From NCBI GenBank assembly GCA_035302865.1, contig DATGSF010000233.1:1-24458 (forward strand): a stretch of DNA of 24,458 nt, written 5' to 3'. The position numbers and the translations under genes are program-made. Below, one piece after another: positions 7,633 through 14,837 of the stretch. This stretch comes from DATGSF01 sp035302865 (GTDB lineage Bacteria; Bacteroidota; Bacteroidia; Chitinophagales; Chitinophagaceae). A model generated the notes under the pieces. It searched no databases. It worked only from the letters and a program-made list of their open reading frames with translations, and had not been told where the DNA came from. How positions within the stretch are numbered: position 1 is the first letter of the stretch; each line of letters begins with the position of its first letter.

Positions 7633-7704
7633 GCCGCGTTGGTCAAGGGGTTAAGACGCCTCCCTTTCACGGAGGAATCACGGGTTCGATTCCCGTACGT
7701 GGTA
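7633..7704 (+). tRNA. tRNA-Glu (anticodon TTC)
   Basis: A 72-nt cloverleaf can be drawn by hand. The acceptor GCCGCGT (7633-7639) pairs with ACGTGGT (7697-7703), including G-U pairs at positions 1-72 and 4-69. The D arm has the GTC/GAC stem. The anticodon stem CCTCC/GGAGG (7659-7663, 7671-7675) carries the loop CTTTCAC with TTC at 7666-7668. The T arm ACGGG-TTCGATT-CCCGT spans 7680-7696. The discriminator base is A at 7704. CCA is not encoded and must be added by the nucleotidyltransferase. It decodes GAA/GAG. Confidence 0.96.
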
Positions 7705-7705
7705 C

Positions 7706-7755
7706 AAAAATAAAAAAGCTGTAGTATAAGATCTTACTACAGCTTTTTTATTTTT
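7706..7755. terminator. bidirectional terminator between tRNA-Glu and the AI-2E permease gene
   Basis: A perfect 21-bp inverted repeat (7706-7726 with 7735-7755), with core AGCTGTAGTA/TACTACAGCT, A/T-rich outer arms and an 8-base loop TAAGATCT. It starts directly after the tRNA and ends 8 bases from the stop of the convergent gene, so it can serve both strands. Confidence 0.9.
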
Positions 7756-7763
7756 ATTATCCT

Positions 7764-8861
7764 TTAATCTTCTTCTTTATTTACATTCAGTTTTTCTAAA
7801 GGTAATATTTTTTCAATGGGCACCGTAGGGGTTTCTTTTCCTGATATTAATTCAGCAATAAATTGAGTTTTTGGAAATTGCTCAAATATTATTTTGAAAA
7901 ACACAGTAATTGGAACAGACATAATCATTCCAGGAACACCCCATATATACCCCCAAAGCATCAACATTACTAAAATAGTTATAACATTAATTGAGAAAGA
8001 TTTCCCCATAAATATCGGTTCCAAAATTGTACCAAAAATAAATTGAATTAAAGCTAGACTAGATATATAAAACAATAAGGGAGCACCTAATTCCAATTCA
8101 ATAAATCCAAATAAACCAGCTGTAATAATAGCTATAAAAGACCCAATCATTTGAACAAAGTTGATTAGGAATGCAAATAATCCCCAAAATATTGGGAAAC
8201 TTACCCCAAAGAAATAGACCACTAATCCTGTACCAATTCCAGTAAGTAAACTTATTATAAACTTAACTATTACAAATTTAATAAGATTTCTTTCTATTTT
8301 AATAAAAGTCTTAATTGATGTAAAGCGAGATTTCAATAAAAGCTTATGCATGATTCCCTCTAAATTGATAGATTCTGTCAACCACAAAATAGAAAAGAAT
8401 ATAGTCATCAATAAAGTAGTAAGAGTAGAATTTATAAAATTAATAGTAGGTCCTACACCTTTTAAAACACTAAACTTCTCCATCAATTGTTTAGAAAGAG
8501 ATTGATCTTCTGCCAAATCCAAGCCTACTGCAGCATCAATTGACTCAACTAAAGAGATTATTTTCTGTTCTGCATGTTCTATAAACTGTGCATCAGCATT
8601 TAATATTTGTTGACCTGAAAGTTTAAATAATTGCACTGCCAAGGTAATAGTACCAATCATAATAGCTACAACTATTAATATACTAGGTATTTTACCCACA
8701 CCTTTTCTTTTTAGCCTACGCATTAAAGGCAAAAACAAAAGAGCGATAAACATAGAGAATACGAGTGGAATAAAAATAAAACTCAATGTTTTTACTAAGA
8801 AAAACAATAAAGGAATAACAATTATTAAGAGTAATTGATTAGTGGTTTTTAATTTATTCAT
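7764..8861 (-). CDS. AI-2E family (UPF0118/PerM) membrane permease
   Basis: 365 residues, the usual length. Two hydrophobic segments at the N terminus (about 11-45), one at 58-80, then a long soluble segment (about 85-135) and a C-terminal membrane half. The family marks are there: FxxxxxNFVQMIGSF (231-242), the EPIFMG motif (Glu281, Pro282, Gly286), and LWGYIWGVPGMIMSVPITV (302-320) near the end. Members include TqsA (autoinducer-2 exporter) and Na+/H+ antiporters, so the substrate cannot be named. It starts 33 bases after the MBL-fold hydrolase gene and is probably the last gene of that operon. Confidence 0.9.
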   Translation of the reverse strand: MNKLKTTNQLLLIIVIPLLFFLVKTLSFIFIPLVFSMFIALLFLPLMRRLKRKGVGKIPSILIVVAIMIGTITLAVQLFKLSGQQILNADAQFIEHAEQKIISLVESIDAAVGLDLAEDQSLSKQLMEKFSVLKGVGPTINFINSTLTTLLMTIFFSILWLTESINLEGIMHKLLLKSRFTSIKTFIKIERNLIKFVIVKFIISLLTGIGTGLVVYFFGVSFPIFWGLFAFLINFVQMIGSFIAIITAGLFGFIELELGAPLLFYISSLALIQFIFGTILEPIFMGKSFSINVITILVMLMLWGYIWGVPGMIMSVPITVFFKIIFEQFPKTQFIAELISGKETPTVPIEKILPLEKLNVNKEED

Positions 8862-8894
8862 ATAATATTGATTTATATCTTTAATCCAAGATTT

Positions 8895-9737
8895 TTATTT
8901 TAATTTCTCTAAAGTTAATGTTTGATCTAAGCGAACTCCTTTATCAGTGTTTTTCAAAGTACACATTTCATTATTTATATCATGTTCGAAGTATAAATAC
9001 CAATTATTTGCAACTGCTTCCTCTAAAATCACCTTCTTTTCTTTTAAAGTTTCTAATGGACGTGTATCATAAGCCATTACCCAAGGTATAGGAATATGCG
9101 CAACACTAGGTAATAGATCGGCTACATATAAAATCTTATGTTTTCCATAAGATAATAATGGCATCATCATTGATTCTGTATGTCCATGCGCATATTTTAT
9201 TGCAAATCCTGGTAACCATTCTTCTCCATCTTGCACCTCAATAAAATGTAACTGTCCACTTTCCTCAATGGGTAAAATATTTTCTTTTAAAAAAGAAGCT
9301 TTTTCTCTATCATTTGGTTCTGTAGCCCATTTCCAATGAGATTTATGTGTCCAATATTTCGCATTTGGGAATTGCAATTTATATTCTCCATCTTTTTTTA
9401 TAACAGCTCCACCTACATGATCAAAATGTAAATGTGTTAAAAATACATCAGTTATATCTTCTGGAGCATATCCAGCACTTTTCAAGCTACCTAATAAAGA
9501 ATATCCACCGTGTAAGTGATAATGTCCAAAAAACTTTGCATCTTGCTTATCACCAATTCCGGTATCGATTAATATTTTTCTATCTTCAATTTCCACCAAT
9601 AAACAACGCATGGCCCAGGAACAAAGATTATTTTCATCCGCCGGATTAAATTTTTCCCATAAAACACGAGGAACCACTCCATGCATGGCACCGCCATCTA
9701 GTTTAAAATTTCCGGATTCTATTGTAGTTAATTTCAT
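8895..9737 (-). CDS. MBL-fold metallohydrolase (lactonase-like)
   Basis: 280 residues, no signal peptide, so cytoplasmic. The dinuclear zinc site is complete: THLHFDHVGG gives His102, His104, Asp106 and His107; His186 is in YAHGHTES; Asp207 is in YVADLLP; His252 is in FEHDIN. Spacing and length are like the YtnP/AttM group, which includes quorum-quenching lactonases, but many relatives have other substrates, so the reaction is not settled. The gene begins 5 bases after the stop of the arginase-superfamily gene and must share its transcript; the AI-2E permease follows. A cytoplasmic hydrolase between an amidinohydrolase and a permease may work on a related small molecule (inference). Confidence 0.88.
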   Translation of the reverse strand: MKLTTIESGNFKLDGGAMHGVVPRVLWEKFNPADENNLCSWAMRCLLVEIEDRKILIDTGIGDKQDAKFFGHYHLHGGYSLLGSLKSAGYAPEDITDVFLTHLHFDHVGGAVIKKDGEYKLQFPNAKYWTHKSHWKWATEPNDREKASFLKENILPIEESGQLHFIEVQDGEEWLPGFAIKYAHGHTESMMMPLLSYGKHKILYVADLLPSVAHIPIPWVMAYDTRPLETLKEKKVILEEAVANNWYLYFEHDINNEMCTLKNTDKGVRLDQTLTLEKLK

Positions 9738-9742
9738 ATTGA

Positions 9743-10750
9743 TTAATTTTCTTTTTCTAAATTTCCTTTAATAAATGCTTGCACCAAGAAAGATAACAAC
9801 TTTCCAATTGTTCTATCCTTTGCACCATCTTTCCGATGCAAAACACCTTCTGGCAAATGGAAATATAAAACCTTCTCATGCTTAGCCAATCTATATACCC
9901 AGTTATAAGCTTGTTGAGGAGCTATTCCTAATGGTGTCATTGCGGAACTTAAAGCACCTTCAATGGTATCCACATCTAATTCAAGTCCATATCGGTTTTC
10001 ATTTTGAAAACTAGAAAGAATATTAAATATTTTTTCTTCATCAATATTTTTTCTCAGAAACAAATCCTCATAAGAGAATAACAAATGCCCTTTATTTTTT
10101 AAATTTCTAATAATTTCGGAATTGTTATACGCTTCTTGCCAAGCAATTAATGCATATTTTTTTAAAGCACCATCATTCATAGCATATGAAAAGCTATTTC
10201 CGCTATGTCTTCCTTCTAAAGCTCTAGAATCTGCATGCGCATCAATATTTACAACATGAACTCCTTTATTATATTGAGCATATGCTGCTTTCATTAGTGG
10301 ATAAGCATTATTATGTCCACCTCCTATCAAAATTGGCAGCTTATTTAAAGCAAATATTTCTTGTAGAATTTGTTCTAAAAAATCATCTAATTTTTCTGTC
10401 AAATCCCTTAAAGCATTTATCTCTTTTACTTCTCCAAGCTCTTCTGACCATTTAGGGTTTAAATAGCCATATAAAAACACTTCTTCACCTGTTAATGTTT
10501 CATGTGATTGTATATTAAGAAATGCTTGAAAAAATGCTTTATAATTTGAATCAGCACCACCTACTCCATGATTTGCACGAATTCCAATATCTTCAGGAAC
10601 ACATAAAAGCACATACTTCGCTTTGCTAGTTTTTAAATCTTCTAAATTGCCGAAAGTTACTTTTTCTCCCAACTTTATTTCTCCCTCACGTAGCGATAAA
10701 TAAGCACCTATCTCTTTTTTGCTCCAATAATTCCATTCAAGATTTATCAT
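9743..10750 (-). CDS. arginase-superfamily ureohydrolase, formimidoylglutamase-like
   Basis: 335 residues. The binuclear manganese site of the arginase/agmatinase/formimidoylglutamase superfamily is complete: His146 in GGGHNN, Asp170, His172 and Asp174 in NIDAHADSR, and Asp259 and Asp261 in LDVDTIEG. The segment after DAHAD reads SRALEGRHSGNSFSYA, as in the Bacteroidota proteins annotated as formimidoylglutamase (last step of histidine breakdown to glutamate and formamide). No other hut gene is nearby, so that substrate is not supported by context. It heads an operon with the MBL hydrolase and AI-2E permease. A TATCTTTG element lies only 4 bases before the ATG, so its mRNA is probably leaderless. 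Confidence 0.85.
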   Translation of the reverse strand: MINLEWNYWSKKEIGAYLSLREGEIKLGEKVTFGNLEDLKTSKAKYVLLCVPEDIGIRANHGVGGADSNYKAFFQAFLNIQSHETLTGEEVFLYGYLNPKWSEELGEVKEINALRDLTEKLDDFLEQILQEIFALNKLPILIGGGHNNAYPLMKAAYAQYNKGVHVVNIDAHADSRALEGRHSGNSFSYAMNDGALKKYALIAWQEAYNNSEIIRNLKNKGHLLFSYEDLFLRKNIDEEKIFNILSSFQNENRYGLELDVDTIEGALSSAMTPLGIAPQQAYNWVYRLAKHEKVLYFHLPEGVLHRKDGAKDRTIGKLLSFLVQAFIKGNLEKEN

Positions 10751-10754
10751 ATTC

Positions 10755-10762
10755 CAAAGATA
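10755..10762 (-). promoter_or_regulatory. -7 promoter element of the ureohydrolase operon
   Basis: On the minus strand TATCTTTG (plus-strand CAAAGATA) matches TAnnTTTG. It ends 4 bases before the ATG at 10750, so transcription would begin at or very near the start codon. Confidence 0.45.
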
Positions 10763-10872
10763 AAGGAAATTCTGAAAAATTAGTATAATAAATTCAGATT
10801 ACTTAGGGGGTTATATTGTTTTATTTTATAGTTATATAGATACAAAGGCTTTTTTAAAGAATATGAATTCAG

Positions 10873-10880
10873 TAATTTTG
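10873..10880 (+). promoter_or_regulatory. -7 promoter element of the bacilliredoxin gene
   Basis: TAATTTTG matches TAnnTTTG and precedes the ATG at 10915 by 34 bases, giving a leader of about 28 nt. No clear -33 box is seen. Confidence 0.45.
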
Positions 10881-10914
10881 TATACAAACATTAATTAAAA
10901 AAATTGTATTTATT

Positions 10915-11328
10915 ATGTATCCATTAGAAATAGTAAACCCAATGAAAAAGGAGTTAACCGATGCAGGTTTTGAAGAATTATTAACTCCGGATCAAGTTGA
11001 TGAAAGTTTTAAAAAAGAAGGTACAACATTAATGGTAATAAACTCCGTTTGTGGTTGTAGTGCTGGAACGGCAAGACCTGGTGTTTTAAAAGCTATTCAA
11101 AATGCTGATAAAAAACCCAATCAAATCGTAACTTCTTTTGCTGGAGTAGATAAAGAGGCTGTTGCGCAGGCAAGAACTTATTTCTTACCCTACCCTCCTT
11201 CTTCTCCTTCTATTGCTTTATTAAAAGATGGGAAATTAGTTCATATGATAGAGCGTCATATGATTGAAGGTAGAACTGCAGAAATGATTGAAGAGAATCT
11301 AAAAGCAGCTTTTGAACAATATTGCTAA
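10915..11328 (+). CDS. BrxA/BrxB-family bacilliredoxin (YphP/YqiW, DUF1094)
   Basis: 137 residues, the family's normal size. A thioredoxin-like protein whose active site is CGC rather than CxxC: Cys46 and Cys48 in NSVCGCSAGTARP. The PYPPSSPSIALLKDGKLV strand and the His-rich helix MIERHMIEGRTAEMI are also typical. In Firmicutes these proteins remove bacillithiol from mixed disulfides on proteins after oxidative or hypochlorite stress. Several Bacteroidota make bacillithiol, but no bsh gene is in view, so the same role is inferred. The gene has its own promoter element and a strong terminator, so it is monocistronic. A further Cys (137) is the last residue. Confidence 0.92.
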   Translation: MYPLEIVNPMKKELTDAGFEELLTPDQVDESFKKEGTTLMVINSVCGCSAGTARPGVLKAIQNADKKPNQIVTSFAGVDKEAVAQARTYFLPYPPSSPSIALLKDGKLVHMIERHMIEGRTAEMIEENLKAAFEQYC

Positions 11329-11345
11329 AAATTAGCTAGACTATA

Positions 11346-11389
11346 AAAAAAGAAGAACTTTCTCAATTTTGAAAAAGTTCTTCTTTTTT
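11346..11389. terminator. bidirectional terminator between bacilliredoxin and mrpG
   Basis: A 16-bp perfect stem (11346-11361 with 11374-11389), core AGAAGAACTTT/AAAGTTCTTCT, with A run and T run on the outer arms. The 12-base loop can pair further (TCAA/TTGA). It lies between the stops at 11328 (plus) and 11413 (minus). Confidence 0.9.
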
Positions 11390-11412
11390 ATATAAGCTAT
11401 TTTGGAAGAATA

Positions 11413-11799
11413 CTATTGATCTTTCTCTTTTATTTCTTCTTCTAAACCAGATTTTAAAATTTCATTTTTTGCATCAAATTTTCCATGCAAATCATCCAAA
11501 ACAGAATCTTCCCATAAGGGAGTGCCTGAAAAATAGGCTGACCTACAAATCATATGACCAGACACCGGAGCTGTTACAAATAAAAAGAAAATAACAGACA
11601 AGGCTTTGGTAGTAGTAGAAAACTCATAAAAATAAAAAGCGCTTGCTATTAATATAAAACCTGCTCCCATTGTTGCTGCTTTTACAGTAACAGATTGTCT
11701 TAAGTAGAAGTCCGGCATACGTAATATTCCTATCGCAGCTACTAATATAAACAATGCTCCCAATGAGCTAAAAAGTATAATTAAAATCTCTTTCATCAT
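11413..11799 (-). CDS. mrpG: Mrp Na+/H+ antiporter subunit G
   Basis: 128 residues with three hydrophobic segments (about 6-26, 41-60, 66-84), as in MrpG/MnhG/PhaG. The family mark is GILRMPDFYLRQSVTVKAATMG after the first helix, followed by FFLFVTAPVSGHMICRSAYFSG. The C-terminal 40 residues are charged and cytoplasmic. MrpG is one of the small subunits needed for assembly of the Mrp complex in the inner membrane. It is the last gene of the operon; its ATG overlaps the mrpF stop by 4 bases, indicating translational coupling. Confidence 0.93.
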   Translation of the reverse strand: MMKEILIILFSSLGALFILVAAIGILRMPDFYLRQSVTVKAATMGAGFILIASAFYFYEFSTTTKALSVIFFLFVTAPVSGHMICRSAYFSGTPLWEDSVLDDLHGKFDAKNEILKSGLEEEIKEKDQ

Positions 11800-12068
11800 T
11801 TTTTTACTCTTACAGCTAAATAATAGGCAAATGCCACAGTTCCTAAAAATGCAATTAATGCTAATATCATAGCATCATCTAGAAAAGCACTGTTATTTGC
11901 TATCATACTATAAACGGCAATAATTGCTACCCCTATACTAATAGTTAAATCTAGAGCTACCACTCTATCCACAACTGCGGGGCCTTTAAAAAATCTAATA
12001 AATACCAATAAAACAGATAAAGCCAAAATTGGCATAATTATATAAGTCAAATATTGTTCTACACTCAT
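11796..12068 (-). CDS. mrpF: Mrp Na+/H+ antiporter subunit F
   Basis: 90 residues with three helices (about 8-24, 35-57, 63-86), the standard MrpF plan. The conserved stretch is RFFKGPAVVDRVVALDLT, with the Asp-Arg pair and the second Asp found throughout the family. MrpF sits against MrpA and MrpG in the complex. It starts 1 base after the mrpE stop and overlaps mrpG by 4 bases. Confidence 0.93.
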   Translation of the reverse strand: MSVEQYLTYIIMPILALSVLLVFIRFFKGPAVVDRVVALDLTISIGVAIIAVYSMIANNSAFLDDAMILALIAFLGTVAFAYYLAVRVKK

Positions 12069-12069
12069 T

Positions 12070-12546
12070 TTATCTTAATGCTTCTAAAAGTTTACGTTCT
12101 AATCCATTCTTTGTCGTACGAATAAATTCCTCCCTATCCCTTAAATACATTACATGCACATACATCACCTTCCTATCGGAACTAAGATCCACTACCAAGG
12201 TTCCTGGAGTTAAAGAAATAACATTAGACAACATAGTAATTTCAAAATCTGTTTTTGCATCCAAAGGCAAAGCTACGATTCCAGGTCTCATAAAATAATG
12301 AGGTGTTATTACATCATAAGCCACCTGTAAATTTGCTTTTATCATTTCCCACAAATAAAACAATCCAAAACCTATTACATTAGGTACTTTATAAAAATAT
12401 TTCTTATTCGTACCAGTTCGCTCCTTAATCCATAATATTAAAAACCCTAATGCAAAACCGAAACCAAAATTTATAGGACTAAATGTTCCAGTCAAAGCCA
12501 TCCAAAGTAGGGCCATAAATACATTCATTACAAAATGTTGTTTCAT
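12070..12546 (-). CDS. mrpE: Mrp Na+/H+ antiporter subunit E
   Basis: 158 residues. The N terminus holds hydrophobic segments (about 6-40 and 56-76); the C-terminal half is a soluble domain. The family mark is present: MLSNVISLTPGTLVVDLSSD followed by VMYVHVMYLRDREEF. FYLWEMIKANLQVAYDVI is also typical of the family. MrpE is not thought to carry ions itself but is required for antiport activity. It begins 7 bases after mrpD. Confidence 0.93.
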   Translation of the reverse strand: MKQHFVMNVFMALLWMALTGTFSPINFGFGFALGFLILWIKERTGTNKKYFYKVPNVIGFGLFYLWEMIKANLQVAYDVITPHYFMRPGIVALPLDAKTDFEITMLSNVISLTPGTLVVDLSSDRKVMYVHVMYLRDREEFIRTTKNGLERKLLEALR

Positions 12547-12553
12547 TTCTTCA

Positions 12554-14065
12554 CTATTTTAATACTGCTTTAATATAAAGTTCAGGATTTTGCAGTTCTG
12601 TTGCTATTTTATCTGAAATTTGAAAAAACAAATCTGCGCCAAAACCAATCCATAAAGAAATCATTAAAAGAAAAGCCACAGGACCCAGTAAAATGAGCTT
12701 TTTATTCCATTTCAGCTCTTTATACTTATCCTTGCGATCTTCTAATAAATCAAATTTTTCTGGTCTTTGTTTCCAAAATGCTTGAGCCCATATTTTTGCC
12801 ATTAAAAACAAAGTAACAAAACTTGCAAATAGCAATGCAAATAACAATGCATATCTTTCTAAGCTTATCGCCTCACCAAATAAATAAATCTTAGACCAAA
12901 AGCCAGATAATGGTGGTAGGCCTGCAAGAGAAAATAAGATTAAAAAAGCAATAATAGAAAAATAAGGATAATTTTTATGTATTGATCCTAATTCTTCCAA
13001 ATTAAAGCTTCTTTTCATTTTATACATTATTCCAGCCATCAAAAAAATATTGGTTTTTATAATTATATCATGAATTAAATAAAATATTGCTGCCATTAAT
13101 GCCGCATGTGTAAACATCCCCAAACCTGCAATAAAATATCCTATATGACATACAATTAAATAAGAGAACATCCTTCTAATATTTATCTTTGACCATGCTC
13201 CAATAGCACCTGTAAGCATAGTTAAAATTGCAATAATTATCATCAAATTTTGCATAAAATTATCCATAGGAAAAAGTAAGCTAAACATACGAAACAATGC
13301 ATATACCCCTACTTTAGTTAATAAACCACCAAATATAGCTGCAATAGTAGATGGAGGAGTATGATAAGAAGAGGGCAACCAAAAGTATAAAGGAAAAACT
13401 GCCGACTTTATACCAAAACCTACAAAGAACATTAATGCTGTTATATTCACTATACCTCTATTTTCTATAGCTGCCAACTTTTGTGCCAAGTCAGCCATAT
13501 TCAAACTTCCAGTGATACCATATAGAATTCCAATAGCAGTCAAAAAGAAAGTAGAAGCTAACATATTCAAAGCAACATATTTTATAGCTCCCTCCATTTG
13601 TGGTTTTTCACCACCTAAAGTCATAAGAACGAATGATGCTATAATTACAATTTCAAACCATACATACATATTAAATATGTCGCCAGTTAAAAAAGCACCA
13701 TTTAAACCCATTATTAAGAAATGTACGATTACAAAAAAACCATACTTCATCCTATGTCTTGTTACAGCCCCAAAAGAGTATAATGTAATTGCCAAAGAGC
13801 TTATGCAAGTCAGGCTAACAAGCAATAAGCTAAAAGTATCTGCCACAAATGTAATACCAAAAGGGGCTGCCCATCCTCCTCCTTGCATAGTTAATATAGG
13901 TCCAGTGTACACTTCTTTTAAAAGGAAAATAGAAACTATTAATCCAGCTGTATTTCCTATAACACTTAATACCTTTTGGATATTCACAGAATACCAAGAA
14001 AGCAAACATAAAATAGCAGTAATCATATGTATAATTACTGGCAATACAATATAAACATTATTCAT
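12554..14065 (-). CDS. mrpD: Mrp Na+/H+ antiporter subunit D
   Basis: 503 residues, the usual MrpD size, with about 14 hydrophobic helices and the proton-conducting fold shared with NuoN/NuoM of complex I. The key charged residues can be seen: Glu138 in NMYVWFEIV (helix 5), Lys220 in GFGIKSAVFPLYFWLP (helix 7), the TPPSTIAAIFGGLLTKVGVY segment with Lys251 (helix 8), and the conserved His in FYLIHDIIIKTN. MrpD is considered one of the two proton-pathway subunits of the complex. Its ATG overlaps the mrpC stop by 4 bases. It has no fusion or truncation. Confidence 0.96.
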   Translation of the reverse strand: MNNVYIVLPVIIHMITAILCLLSWYSVNIQKVLSVIGNTAGLIVSIFLLKEVYTGPILTMQGGGWAAPFGITFVADTFSLLLVSLTCISSLAITLYSFGAVTRHRMKYGFFVIVHFLIMGLNGAFLTGDIFNMYVWFEIVIIASFVLMTLGGEKPQMEGAIKYVALNMLASTFFLTAIGILYGITGSLNMADLAQKLAAIENRGIVNITALMFFVGFGIKSAVFPLYFWLPSSYHTPPSTIAAIFGGLLTKVGVYALFRMFSLLFPMDNFMQNLMIIIAILTMLTGAIGAWSKINIRRMFSYLIVCHIGYFIAGLGMFTHAALMAAIFYLIHDIIIKTNIFLMAGIMYKMKRSFNLEELGSIHKNYPYFSIIAFLILFSLAGLPPLSGFWSKIYLFGEAISLERYALLFALLFASFVTLFLMAKIWAQAFWKQRPEKFDLLEDRKDKYKELKWNKKLILLGPVAFLLMISLWIGFGADLFFQISDKIATELQNPELYIKAVLK

Positions 14066-14415
14066 ATTTCGTCGTCATGAGTATTCAGATTATCTAAATC
14101 ATCTGAACCAGTTATTTGATATACTTTTTTCAATAAAATGATTGCAAAAGATTGTAATCCAAAGCTAATTACAATTGCAGTTAAAATCAGTGATTGCGGG
14201 ACCGGATCAGCGTAAATTTCCGTAAAAATTGAAAAGTCCTTGCCTATAATTGGTGGTTTTCCCTTAACAATATCTCCCATCAGAAATATTAATAAATTTG
14301 TGCCATTTCCCATTAATATCAAACCAATCAACAAGCGCACCATACTTCTTTGAAACATCAAAAAGAGTCCAGAAGCATAGAATAAGCCAATTAATATTAT
14401 TAAATAAATCTCCAT
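14062..14415 (-). CDS. mrpC: Mrp Na+/H+ antiporter subunit C
   Basis: 117 residues, homologous to NuoK, with three helices (about 4-22, 28-49, 76-98). The conserved parts are SMVRLLIGLILMGNGTNLLIF and DPVPQSLILTAIVISFG, the latter with the PQxLxLTAIVI mark of MrpC. It begins 4 bases after the mrpB stop and its own end overlaps mrpD by 4 bases, so B, C and D are made from one transcript. Confidence 0.94.
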   Translation of the reverse strand: MEIYLIILIGLFYASGLFLMFQRSMVRLLIGLILMGNGTNLLIFLMGDIVKGKPPIIGKDFSIFTEIYADPVPQSLILTAIVISFGLQSFAIILLKKVYQITGSDDLDNLNTHDDEI

Positions 14416-14419
14416 AAAA

Positions 14420-14836
14420 TTATTCTTGTATTGATTCAGAAATAGTGAATAAAATAGTTAATGTTGCACCAATAACTAATAAAAACACTCCAATATCAAA
14501 AAATAAAGCTGTACCCACACTTCCAATTACCGGAACCTCTTCCTCAAACCAAAGTCCAGTCATAAAAGATTCACCAAAAAACAAAGGTAAAGTTCCCATA
14601 CAAACACTTAGAAACAAACCGATACCAATCATATAACCAGGTCCTCTTTTAAAAATCTTTTTTCCTTCTTCAATCCCATGGGCAAAAGCATGTAATACAA
14701 ATGCAATAGACGCAACCAAGCCACCAACAAAGCCACCACCTGAAAAATGATGTCCTCGCAACAATATAAATACACTAAATAATAACAAAAGCGGTAGTAA
14801 ATAATTCGCTGCTGTTTTTAAAATAACTGATTTCAT
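14420..14836 (-). CDS. mrpB: Mrp Na+/H+ antiporter subunit B
   Basis: 138 residues, four helices. The family mark RGHHFSGGGFVGGLVASIAF (residues 28-47) is nearly invariant in MrpB. The second half has GYMIGIGLFLSVCMGTLPLFFG and VGTALFFDIGVFLLVIGAT, both typical. Here MrpB is a separate protein, as in group 1 mrp operons with seven genes. It begins 1 base after the mrpA stop. Confidence 0.95.
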   Translation of the reverse strand: MKSVILKTAANYLLPLLLLFSVFILLRGHHFSGGGFVGGLVASIAFVLHAFAHGIEEGKKIFKRGPGYMIGIGLFLSVCMGTLPLFFGESFMTGLWFEEEVPVIGSVGTALFFDIGVFLLVIGATLTILFTISESIQE

Positions 14837-14837
14837 A

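Noticed and set aside
13512..14054. A 180-codon plus-strand open frame opposite mrpD
   Set aside because: It is the complement of the conserved mrpD membrane-protein sequence and has no independent motif; long antisense frames are common opposite hydrophobic genes.
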